Positions 17,433-25,500 of a stretch of 26,834 bases of DNA are shown piece after piece; positions within the stretch are counted from its first letter, which is position 1; the number at the start of each line of letters is the position of its first letter. Source of the stretch: Saccharomycopsis crataegensis (lineage: Eukaryota; Ascomycota; Saccharomycetes; Ascoideales; Saccharomycopsidaceae). The notes under the pieces are model-generated. The model saw only the letters and a list, made by a program, of their open reading frames with translations, did not search any database and was not told the origin of the DNA. The position numbers were made by a program, and so were the translations under genes. Where the stretch lies: contig NW_027043834.1 of assembly GCF_037102585.1 (NCBI RefSeq), positions 1 to 26,834 on the forward strand, written 5' to 3'.

Positions 17433-18568
17433 GTCCTGAAGATATTTATGTATTTTTTTGTGTCCTTTGTTCCTCTGGTTCCATCAAACAAGTCCATATA
17501 ATATTCAGTTGCTATTTTCATTATCTCTTCATGAGATTGAACTAGTGTCCCTTCTACATCTTTTAGCTGTTTTATTGGGCGTTGTTCTTGATATTGGTGG
17601 AAAACTTGGTTAATATGTTGATAATATTCCGTCATTTTATCAAGTTCAGGCACTTTCACTTTTTTCAACATGTGTTTGAGTTTTTCTGCTTTGCATTTAA
17701 TATCAATTATTAATTCATCGGTTCCTTGGATATCTTCATTTATAGATTGGTGCCTGAGAACATTAATGATTCTGTCGGTCAATCTATATCTCTTCATATT
17801 ATAGTAAGCCTTGGATGAAGTTAAAGTCAACTCCACTGTAACTGAATCATGTGTGGATCTTTTCCCAAAATGATTTGTTTGTGTCATATTCCATTTGTTT
17901 TCTTTGTTTTTTAAGAAGCTCCCAGTGATATAGAACCTATCCAATCTCCGGCTTTTCCCTAATTCTGATGCTTTATTAGTGAATGTTTTCTTGATGTTAT
18001 GTTTGATTGAATTGAATGAGTCGTTCAAGTTCAACAAAGTAATGAGATTAGTTAAGGATTCAGCAACTGAGTCTTCACGGCTTCTATAATTTAGGGAGTC
18101 CGAACGATCAATAAAATTATTAAAATCACCAGCTAACATGATGTTGATTGTCTTTCCTGGGAATCTAGTTTGAAGATTCTGATGTTGGGCAAGTAAACTG
18201 AGTTTGAGCTGATCATGGATCTGATTTTGCTTTTGGTATTGATTTGGATTATACAAGTTTATAATCCAGAGTGCTTGGTTATTTTCTAATTCAATTAAGA
18301 CATCCGTGATGTGTTTTTGGAGTTCATGTTGGACAGTAATACCTGCTAATTTGGATCCTAACACTGGAATAGAATCATCAACAATTATTGCTGTTCTGGA
18401 ACAGGTTGAATTATAGTATATGACTTTGTTATCGAACTGAAACGAAAAGTCTTCTGATAGATTTAGTTCTTGGAGCAAAGACACATTGGATTTTTGGGTG
18501 AAACTTATTACCAACTGGTCGCTGATACGACTCCGTTGTATATTTTGAGTATTGATTTTAATAATCAT
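17429..18568 (-). CDS. LINE-A ORF2, apurinic-type endonuclease part
   Basis: 379 residues from ATG 18568. It has the APE-like endonuclease motifs of L1: N9 in TQNIQ, QE with Glu34, NLYNP (104-108), GDFN (147-150), RRLDRF (207-212) and STHD (238-241, catalytic His). It nicks target DNA so that the free 3' end primes reverse transcription. It ends within a sequence aligned to LINE-B ORF2 (YDLFDGTRGTK-like region), and the reverse transcriptase continues in another frame. The start lies five bases after the TAA of the acidic frame upstream (TAAACATAATG), a tight spacing that suggests reinitiation or coupled translation of ORF2. Confidence 0.9.
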   Translation of the reverse strand: MIIKINTQNIQRSRISDQLVISFTQKSNVSLLQELNLSEDFSFQFDNKVIYYNSTCSRTAIIVDDSIPVLGSKLAGITVQHELQKHITDVLIELENNQALWIINLYNPNQYQKQNQIHDQLKLSLLAQHQNLQTRFPGKTINIMLAGDFNNFIDRSDSLNYRSREDSVAESLTNLITLLNLNDSFNSIKHNIKKTFTNKASELGKSRRLDRFYITGSFLKNKENKWNMTQTNHFGKRSTHDSVTVELTLTSSKAYYNMKRYRLTDRIINVLRHQSINEDIQGTDELIIDIKCKAEKLKHMLKKVKVPELDKMTEYYQHINQVFHQYQEQRPIKQLKDVEGTLVQSHEEIMKIATEYYMDLFDGTRGTKDTKKYINIFRT

Positions 18569-18573
18569 TATGT

Positions 18574-18924
18574 TTATTCATTGGAATTTTGATTTGTCTG
18601 TTTGTTTCTGGTTGCATCAGCTTCCAGAATTGACAAATCATCATTGGTTGGTGTTAATTCTGTTTTCTCATGTACTGGAATTTCATCACCCAGTAGCATT
18701 TCATCCTCCTCATATTCTTCTGAATCCTCATATTCGTCTTTTGCATCATAGATGTATTCTCCATCATTTTCATACTCCTCATCATATTCTTCGTCATTAT
18801 CATTATCAGGTTCTGCACTTGATTCAGACAGGGTTGGCTCTTTAGAGCCAGTTTGTGCCAGTTTTGATGTCACTGATGGGTGTGGGTCTTTAATGACTAA
18901 CTTGGTGTGGTAGTTTGGATATTT
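18574..18924 (-). CDS. Acidic C-terminal tail frame of LINE-A ORF1
   Basis: The frame is open from about 18924 to TAA 18574-18576, and overlaps the end of ORF1 (18897) in a different phase. It has no ATG start; the first Met-like codon is GTG at 18873. The product would be very acidic (many Asp, Glu, Tyr: repeated EEYDEEYEN-like stretches). Most likely it was once the C-terminus of ORF1 and lost phase through a one-base change in the overlap. A programmed frameshift is possible, but I see no clear slippery site. It leads straight into ORF2. Confidence 0.5.
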   Translation of the reverse strand, partial: KYPNYHTKLVIKDPHPSVTSKLAQTGSKEPTLSESSAEPDNDNDEEYDEEYENDGEYIYDAKDEYEDSEEYEEDEMLLGDEIPVHEKTELTPTNDDLSILEADATRNKQTNQNSNE

Positions 18925-20834
18925 TCATAATCATCATCTCTTTCTTTGGATATTAATCCCAATTGGTGGAATGGATTCTTCCATAAATTGCTCAGTTCAT
19001 TTTGTGGTGGTTTTGACTGTCTGGATCTAGATGAACCATGAACCATGGTGAACTCGGTAGAAGGAACTTCAATCACTGGTGGTTGATTTTGCTTCTGTTT
19101 GGGGTTCTCATGACGATCATCTGTAACATTTTTCTTTGGCCGCTTAAAGTAACAGTCTTTAGCTACATGGCTAGGCTTTTTGCAAATCGCGCAAGATGCT
19201 TGCTTGCAATTGTATCTGGTGTGTTCTCTTGAACCACAATTGATACAGTGTAAGCATTTAGTAATGACTTTAGAAACAATGTTGTCTTGGTGAATAACCG
19301 GGATTTGTTTTCCTGGTTCCATTTCCAAGTAACCATAAATGTAACGATTTTTAAGCTCCTCGTTAGGTCTTTTAGTCATGTCACTTTTAATCACTGAGAA
19401 TGATGTTGGTTCAATTTGGGCTAGGTTAAGCGCTTGCTTGATGGTAGCATCGACAAAATAGTCGGGGGTTGTTTCCAAGGCTGTTATCTCAATCAATTGG
19501 ATTTCTTTATCATTCTTGTTGATATTGATGCGTGGCTTGTAAGTGGATTGTTCAATGTCAACACTTAAATGGCTAGTGACAAAATCAATAAATGCATTAC
19601 GTAACTTTTCATTCTTAGTTTGTAATTGACCTTTCAATATTGGGATAAGTGAGGATTTGAGACAAATAGTTTCATTTGAAATAAACAAGTAGTTTTGAGC
19701 TTCAATTAAAGCTTTCTTGATGAAGTTGATATCATCATTATCATTCAAATCAGTTTCAATGTTGGTTAATTTAACATCGATTAATTTTTGGAAGGCATCC
19801 TTTATTGTACTCAAATGATCATCAAGCTCATACTTCCGGTAGACCTCAGGTGGGATAATAAATGACATCATGATTTTTTGTTTATCTTGATGGCTCATAA
19901 TAAATTTAATGTAATCCTCCTCTGCAATATTAGATTGTTTCAATCTTGAGAATTCATTAATTAAATGGGAATTTGTATAAAATTTGAAAAACTTTTCAAT
20001 GGTGTAGATTTTGACAAATTCTTGATATTTCTCTTCAACATTTTCCACTTTTTGTGTGTCAAATCCGAAAAGTGATCCCCTCATGCCCTTTTCCTTAATG
20101 GCATATTCAAGGACATCTTGGTGTTCGAACTTGATTGATTTGAGATATTTAGCCCATTTAAAAACTCTTTCGAATTTGGCTAAAACATTTTGAAAAGTGG
20201 AGGTGGTGTTCATAATCAGGGTCCCCTGTTGGGATGCGCCTTTAGAGCCCGAGGCGATTTGGGCGTAGGATCTGCTGAAAGCAGCAACTGGGGCTGGGTT
20301 AGTTTTTTTTGGGGTTTTTTGGTTTTCAGAGTTTTTTTGGGTTTTGTTGTTTTCAATTTTTTTTTGGTTTTCAGAGTTTTCAGTAACAAAATCAATAGAA
20401 ACAGAAGGTTGTGAATCTCCTTGAGATTTAATGGTGGCTTGATTTGACATATGCATGTCGACGCTAGTGTCACCTGCACTGTCAAGATTGCGATCGCAAT
20501 CAACTGGAGAAACATTAATTTCCGGGGCTGGGCGGTGGGCAATATCAACATCAGAATCAGCATTAGAGGCCTCATTTATGGTATTAGATGGGGTTGCAAA
20601 GGTTTCAGCAGTACTTAAAAAAGTATTGTCATCTTCCTCAGTGATTTCTTCGTCTGAATGTGGTTCATTTCCGTGTTTGTTTACATTGTTTTGATCGGTT
20701 GCGTTGGGATTTGCATGATCTAAGTCAACGATAATATCAGAAGAAACCAGGGTTTCTTGAGAAGGAGGATCATTTGTTGGATCAGTGGAGTAGTTGGAAG
20801 GCTTTGGAATTCTTTTGGTATTATTAATACTCAT
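18897..20834 (-). CDS. LINE-A ORF1, CCHC nucleic-acid-binding protein
   Basis: 645 residues from ATG 20834. The first ~190 residues are acidic, Ser/Thr/Asn-rich and low in complexity, with Lys/Asn-rich KKIENNKTQK-like repeats. The middle (about 200-500) is a folded domain I cannot name. Two CCHC knuckles follow: CINCGSREHTRYNC (530-543) and CAICKKPSHVAKDC (548-561). The tail is basic and Gln/Pro-rich. Proteins of this kind bind LINE RNA and act as chaperones in the ribonucleoprotein. The start is supported by LINE-D, which shares the same first 27 codons. The ORF sits at the extreme 5' end of the element. Confidence 0.88.
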   Translation of the reverse strand: MSINNTKRIPKPSNYSTDPTNDPPSQETLVSSDIIVDLDHANPNATDQNNVNKHGNEPHSDEEITEEDDNTFLSTAETFATPSNTINEASNADSDVDIAHRPAPEINVSPVDCDRNLDSAGDTSVDMHMSNQATIKSQGDSQPSVSIDFVTENSENQKKIENNKTQKNSENQKTPKKTNPAPVAAFSRSYAQIASGSKGASQQGTLIMNTTSTFQNVLAKFERVFKWAKYLKSIKFEHQDVLEYAIKEKGMRGSLFGFDTQKVENVEEKYQEFVKIYTIEKFFKFYTNSHLINEFSRLKQSNIAEEDYIKFIMSHQDKQKIMMSFIIPPEVYRKYELDDHLSTIKDAFQKLIDVKLTNIETDLNDNDDINFIKKALIEAQNYLFISNETICLKSSLIPILKGQLQTKNEKLRNAFIDFVTSHLSVDIEQSTYKPRININKNDKEIQLIEITALETTPDYFVDATIKQALNLAQIEPTSFSVIKSDMTKRPNEELKNRYIYGYLEMEPGKQIPVIHQDNIVSKVITKCLHCINCGSREHTRYNCKQASCAICKKPSHVAKDCYFKRPKKNVTDDRHENPKQKQNQPPVIEVPSTEFTMVHGSSRSRQSKPPQNELSNLWKNPFHQLGLISKERDDDYENIQTTTPS

Positions 20835-20838
20835 TTTA

Positions 20839-20885
20839 AATCTTCTTGGTCGAGAACAATCATCGACAAGAAGCAGAGTGTAACA
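20839..20885 (+). repeat. LTR-X terminal end beside tRNA-Ala
   Basis: After the LINE-A 5' end the sequence resumes as an LTR end, with an 11-bp stem-loop (CTTCTTG-G-TCGA paired with TCGACAAGAAG, 20842-20873) and the terminus TGTAACA at 20879-20885. The terminus equals that of LTR-X at 14490-14496. It ends 12 bp before tRNA-Ala. Confidence 0.55.
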
Positions 20886-20897
20886 ATATTACAAAAT

Positions 20898-20970
20898 GGG
20901 CGTGTGGCGTAGTTGGTAGCGCGCCTGCCTTGCAAGCAGGAGGTCACTGGTTCGATTCCTGTCTCGTCCA
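20898..20970 (+). tRNA. tRNA-Ala (TGC)
   Basis: A 73-base cloverleaf: acceptor GGGCGTG with CTCGTCC, D-stem GCGT/GCGC, anticodon stem CCTGC/GCAGG around CTTGCAA (anticodon TGC), T-loop TTCGATT, discriminator A. G3 pairs with U70, the alanine identity pair. Two U-U mismatches (6-67 and 51-63) make it slightly imperfect. No intron. A T5 run at 20991-20995 is a Pol III terminator. A retroelement end lies 12 bp upstream. Confidence 0.9.
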
Positions 20971-20990
20971 AATGAAAACAGTTCTCTAAA

Positions 20991-20995
20991 TTTTT
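20991..20995 (+). terminator. Pol III terminator of tRNA-Ala
   Basis: T5 run 20 bp after the tRNA 3' end, the usual Pol III stop signal. Confidence 0.7.
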
Positions 20996-21181
20996 ACCTC
21001 ACATTGTATTGATATTTTTTTATTCGTACCTACCAATGGCACAAAATACTTCCTACCGACCCCCCGGTATTTTCCGTACTACCGCACCGGGTTACGTTCA
21101 TACCAAACTACATGTTCAAATGTAGCTTTAAGTAAAGTGCAAGCTCCAATAGTCTGGTCTTGTCTATCACTTAACTTAAGG

Positions 21182-21357
21182 GTACTTTATGTGATTTTGT
21201 GTACTTTATGTGATTTTGTGTACTTTATGTGATTTTGTGTACTTTATGTGATTTTGTGTACTTTATGTGATTTTGTGTACTTTATGTGATTTTGTGTACT
21301 TTATGTGATTTTGTGTACTTTATGTGATTTTGTGTACTTTATGTGATTTTGTGTACT
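21182..21357. repeat. 19-bp minisatellite, nine perfect copies
   Basis: The unit TACTTTATGTGATTTTGTG repeats nine times from 21183 without a difference (apart from the first flanking base), then breaks down. Perfect copies indicate recent expansion. It does not resemble known Candida telomere repeats, which carry a GGTGT block. Confidence 0.92.
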
Positions 21358-21521
21358 ATGGTGGAACAATGTTTTTCCGACAAAAAAAACGCCGGACACC
21401 TATGTACAATAATTACCTCTTCTGATAAAAGTGCGCTCTGTTGTCACAAGTTCGAGATCTTATACTAGGAACCAGATCATTAGATCTCTACTAATAACTA
21501 TTATAGTCGTTGCTATCAAGA

Positions 21522-21690
21522 TTATATTTACAGCCATTATTGGTTTAAGGTTGCTAGGTGTCGTGCTGTTTGTCCTTACTACTGTCCTTACTACTGTCCT
21601 TATATTTACAGCCATTATTGGTTTAAGGTTGCTAGGTGTCGTGCTGTTTGTCCTTACTACTGTCCTTACTACTGTCCTTATATTTAACTT
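21522..21690. repeat. 78-bp tandem duplication
   Basis: Two identical 78-bp copies begin with TTATATTTACAGCC at about 21522 and 21600, plus the first bases of a third. Each ends with a doubled CCTTACTACTGT block. Confidence 0.9.
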
Positions 21691-21861
21691 TATTATCTAA
21701 AGTGTTTGTCATTATACGTGAGTGCGTTTGTTTCCTCTTTATATACATTGAAGTACTTTGTAGACCTGTGGAATTCTAACAAGTACAACAGTCTGGCGTT
21801 GCCCTGTGCCACAGACGGCACCAACAATAAGTGAAAAAAAATGCGATGTTAGGCTTTCTCA

Positions 21862-21891
21862 TTTTCTATGCAACATTTGATGCATAGAAAA
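21862..21891. other. 11-bp stem-loop just beyond the tRNA-Lys terminator
   Basis: TTTTCTATGCA and TGCATAGAAAA form a perfect 11-bp stem with an 8-base loop. One arm overlaps the T7 terminator of the tRNA pair. Confidence 0.7.
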
Positions 21892-21894
21892 AAA
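21888..21894 (-). terminator. Pol III terminator for the tRNA-Asp/tRNA-Lys unit
   Basis: T7 on the minus strand, three bases after the tRNA-Lys 3' end. There is no T-run between the two tRNAs, so both are likely read as one transcript. Confidence 0.8.
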
Positions 21895-21897
21895 GTC

Positions 21898-21980
21898 AGC
21901 CCCACGCGGGGCTCGAACCCGCAACCTTTCGATTAATCGAAATTAAGAGTCGAATGCACTACCGATTGTGCTAGCGAGGC
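21898..21980 (-). tRNA. tRNA-Lys (CTT) with a 10-nt intron
   Basis: 83 bases including an intron at 21934-21943, after position 37 of the anticodon loop, the standard place. Spliced: acceptor GCCTCGC/GTGGGGC, D-stem GCAC/GTGC, anticodon stem TTCGA/TCGAA around CTCTTAA (anticodon CTT), T-stem GCGGG/CCCGC, discriminator U. It closely resembles the yeast tRNA-Lys(CTT). It lies three bases downstream of tRNA-Asp and shares its terminator. Confidence 0.93.
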
Positions 21981-21983
21981 ATG

Positions 21984-22055
21984 CTCCGCGACGGGGAATT
22001 GAACCCCGGTCCCCCGCGCGACAAGCGGGGATTCTAGCCACTAAACTATCACGGA
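21984..22055 (-). tRNA. tRNA-Asp (GTC)
   Basis: 72 bases: acceptor TCCGTGA/TCGCGGA, anticodon stem CCCGC/GCGGG around TTGTCGC (anticodon GTC), T-stem CGGGG/CCCCG, discriminator G. It is nearly the same as the budding-yeast tRNA-Asp. No intron. It is first in a two-tRNA unit with tRNA-Lys after a 3-base spacer (CAT). An LTR-X end starts 11 bp upstream. Confidence 0.95.
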
Positions 22056-22066
22056 AATGATATTAT

Positions 22067-22113
22067 TGTTGTAGTATGGTTTGAGCTACTGGTTATAGGC
22101 AATGATACACGTG
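22067..22113 (+). repeat. LTR-X start (47 bp), cut off by LINE-B
   Basis: TGTTGTAGTATGGTTTGAGC at 22067 matches the reverse complement of the LTR end at 26756 through CACGTG at 22108-22113, with two or three differences. It is in plus orientation, opposite to the copy at 26276-26756. Homology stops where the LINE-B ORF1 frame begins. Confidence 0.85.
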
Positions 22114-22114
22114 A

Positions 22115-22561
22115 ACCATCAAGCTGGCCCATATTAGCAAGGTCTCCAAAAAGATCCTCGCCTCACCTTCATCCCACCCTCAGGTCCGTGTTTCTCGCAG
22201 ACATCAAGAAGTAAACTCACAACATCATACTACTTCTTCTGCTGCCAACATTCCTCCTTCACCTACCCCTGCCCGTGATACTGTCACTTCCTCGGCTCTG
22301 GCCACTTCTTCTATCCCTGCTTCTGCCCCTGCTTCTGCCCCTGCTTCTGTCCCTGATTCTGTCCCTGCTTCTGTCCCTACCTCTGTTCCTACCCCTATTA
22401 CTACCTCACCTCATACTACCTCACCTCATTCAGCTTCCCCCTTCTCAAAACATCCAACTATCCTGGAAAACTTAGACAAAATGCCCACGCCACTGGAATC
22501 ATTTACTCCCCGGCCAATGAAGCTTCTGTCAAAAGAACAATCTTCCCCCCCTGGAGGATAA
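22115..22561 (+). pseudogene. LINE-B ORF1, C-terminal remnant
   Basis: An open frame of 148 codons runs from the LTR junction to TAA 22559-22561, 29 bases before the ORF2 ATG. It has no start codon near its 5' end. The sequence is rich in Pro, Ser, Thr and Ala, with a tandem 12-bp repeat (22314-22392) giving PASAPASAPASVPDSVPAS. Position next to ORF2 and the spacing match the ORF1 tail of LINE-A, although the tail there is acidic and not Pro-rich. No knuckles are left. It is probably a flexible C-terminal extension. Confidence 0.65.
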
Positions 22562-22590
22562 CAACAACGAAATAAATTCACCTCAATCAG

Positions 22591-25500
22591 ATGGCTCAAA
22601 TGTCACAAAAAACGCCTCTCATACACAAAATGAGTAAACTATCGATCATTAGTCAAAACATCCAAAGATTGAGATTGGATGACTCCAAAATTCTCCATCT
22701 ATCAAACCAATATAACATTTCAATGTTTCAAGAACTTAATCTTGGCGAGGACTTCCTCTTCCAACACCAAAACAAAAAAATTTATAAAAATACTCCATCA
22801 TCCCGCACAGCTATTATAATTGAGGACCACATAAAGGTCGTTGATCATTCATTGCTAACAATTGCAGTACTGAGCCAGCTCCAGGTTTATATCACAGATG
22901 CCATTATTGAACAAGATGCCAACAACTGGCTTTGGCTAATCAATATCTACAACCCATCTGCTGATTACCAAAAACAAATCCTCCTTCAAAATCAACTCTC
23001 CATCACCCTCCAAACCCAGCTTACCACTCTCAGAGCGAGAAGCAACAATAAGACCATCAACATTATTCTCGGAGGTGACTTTAACAACTTTGTCAATTCA
23101 AGAGACTCTGCTAACTTCCGTTCTCGCGAACAAAGATCGTCCGAGTCGCTTAAAAAGCTAATCAAAACTTTCAAGCTAGCAGATATCTATGAACATCCAA
23201 AATTGCACCACATTAAAAAGAATTGGACTAACCAATCCACCACGGAAGAAAGTAGTCGCAGAATAGATCGTTTTTATATCAGTCAGTCCATGATCTCCGA
23301 CAAAAACAGATTTCATATTCAAATGTCCCAACAAAACTATCTAAAGTCTTCTTCAACTCACGATTCTATTATTCTTGAAATCAACACTCAACCTCATGCA
23401 ATGACTTACATCCCCCAACATAATATCATTAAAAATCATATTATTCAATGGCTTCTGAAGATCAAGTTTCCACCCACTGTGAACTCTACTTCAGACCTCA
23501 TTTCCGAGATTCGCTTGAAGCTGAATTTTTTGACGATGGTACACAAGAAAATAACAGAAAATACTGATGAACCAAATTATTATGACCACATAAGAACTAG
23601 GTTCCACCAACACTCCAGACCGCGCCCAATCAAAGCCCTCAAAGCTTCAGATGGCGCTTTATTGACATCACAGCAAGACATGCTTCTAGAAGTAACCAAT
23701 TACTATCAAAAACTCTACGATGGATCTCGTGGTTCAAAGAGCTCGGAAAATATAGAAAGGTTCATCAACGCCTCCTTGGGAGATCAGTTACCACTAACCA
23801 ACACTGAATCCAACAACTTGAACAAACCAATCACCATGACAGAATTGGAATATGCCGTTACTGAATCCAATACTCAATCCGCCCCCGGGGTAGATGGTAT
23901 ACCATACGGCGTTAATAAGTCTCTCTTTCCTCAGATAAAACACATACTTCTAAAAGAATTTAACCAAATTCTTTCTTCAGGGGAAATTCCATTCAACTAT
24001 CGAACCATAAAATTCACTCTCATACCAAAACCAAACAAAGATGTTCAAAAAGTGGAGAATTACAGGCCCATAGCATTAATCAACACAAATTTGAAACTCT
24101 TTTCCAGCATCATCAACGCCCGTTTGCTCCCGTTCTTGCAAAAAATTATCGGCCCAAATCAAGTTGGTTTCATACCTGAAAGATCCTCCTTCTCTAATAT
24201 AACAATTTTCGGTGACTTGCTTTCCAGTTTAATATCCCCACAAGACAAGCCACATGTCAATCATTCTACTAACCACCGAATCATGCTTGCTGACTTTGAA
24301 AAGGCTTTTGACCAGATTTCCCATCTATACCTTAAAATATTACTTCGAAAACTCAATTTTGGAAAAATGACGGAAACTATTCACGCTATCCTTACCAAAG
24401 CCCTCGGAACCATTTGCCTAAATAACATTACAGGCCCTTCTTTCCCATTAAGAAACGGAACCCTTCAGGGCAACCCACTTTCACCAACAATTTTCGCGTT
24501 AGCCCTTGAACCTTTTCTAAGAGCCATCCAAAGATTAAATAAAGGATTCAGTTACAACCATAAGATCCAACCAAACATCATCCCCAGAGTCAAATACCTT
24601 GCCTATGCAGATGATGTTACCTTATTCTTGAGAGATCATAATGACTTCAAAAACACTATGAAGATAATTCAGGCGTTCGAACAAGTCAGTGGTTCTAAAT
24701 TAAACAAAAGCAAATCCAGATTAATTGTTCCATGCGATCAAATACCATTTCAGTCCGACTTCCAAATAGATATTGCTGACAATAATTATGAAATCCAATA
24801 TCTAGGCGTTAAAATTGGGAACTCGTGTCAAACCTGGCCTAATACTCTCCAAAAAGACATCAGCACCAAATATTACATGACCAACATGAATTCACTACCA
24901 ATATCAAGTCAAATAGTCGGATATAACACATATATCTTGTCTAAGCTATATTACCACGAGATTCATGCACCTATGCTTCCAGACCAAATAGATTTGCTAG
25001 AACAATCCATCAAAAACCAGGTGAACAAAAAACTGAAAATCTCCATGGACACTTTGAAAACAAGCCCATTGAAAGGAGGATATGGCATGGTGGATATCAA
25101 AAGCCAATTGAGCTACCGCAAGGCAAAAATCTTTCAACAACTCTTTCTCAAATCTTTAAACCCATATTGCCAGTTACTCCGATTCAAGCTCCAACTAGCA
25201 ATAAACATGATCATCAAACAAAATCTATCCGAGGAAGAGCAGTCGATACAAGGATATATAAAAACCCAATACTGGTGGCGGTTAATATTGGGCGACCAGA
25301 TCAATATCAAGAATAAGAGAGACAGCAGGTCCATACTCAACCAGGTTATAAATCTACCAATGTTTACCACAGCGGAAAAATGTGCTTTTGTGGCTTGGTA
25401 TAAATTATTGTCCAAACCAATATCTCAACAACAAACATTGAACCCAATGAATATCAAACACTCAGACCTTGCCAAGTCCATTCAAGACGGTATACCAACT

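Larger units (their letters stand above)
14914..20838 (-). mobile_element. LINE-A: near full-length L1-clade (Zorro-like) LINE
   Basis: A 5.9-kb minus-strand element in the order ORF1 (CCHC), ORF2 endonuclease, reverse transcriptase, C-terminal zinc motif, 3' UTR, A-run (14914-14923). ORF1 begins at the very 5' end. It is flanked by AATCTT on both sides and lies in an LTR-X copy beside tRNA-Ala. ORF2 needs one frame change (near 17453-17459, a run of seven A on the sense strand), and the ORF1 end also shows overlapping frames. It is about 45% identical to LINE-B in ORF2 by eye, so it is a separate family. Confidence 0.9.
20971..21861. other. Intergenic region between tRNA-Ala and tRNA-Lys, no gene seen
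   Basis: No convincing gene. It holds a 19-bp minisatellite (21182-21357) and a 78-bp tandem duplication (21522-21690). The only open frame of any size (21431-21700, 89 codons, hydrophobic) lacks an ATG and is a product of the duplication, whose period is a multiple of three. Confidence 0.6.

Noticed and set aside
18574-18924. Programmed frameshift from ORF1 into the acidic frame
   Set aside because: No clear slippery heptamer is seen in the overlap; a simple indel is the more economical explanation.
20216-20575. 119-codon minus-strand frame inside LINE-A ORF1
   Set aside because: It lies in the low-complexity part of ORF1 in another phase; the Lys-rich run comes from A-rich DNA.
21182-21357. 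Minisatellite as a telomere repeat
   Set aside because: It lacks the G-rich GGTGT-type block of yeast telomeres and is internal, between tRNA genes.
21431-21700. 89-codon hydrophobic open frame
   Set aside because: It starts with GTG, has no ATG and consists mostly of a DNA-level 78-bp duplication.
22275-22475. Leucine-rich open frame over the LINE-B ORF1 tail
   Set aside because: It is the shifted reading of a 12-bp repeat that in the other frame gives the Pro/Ser/Ala-rich ORF1 tail.
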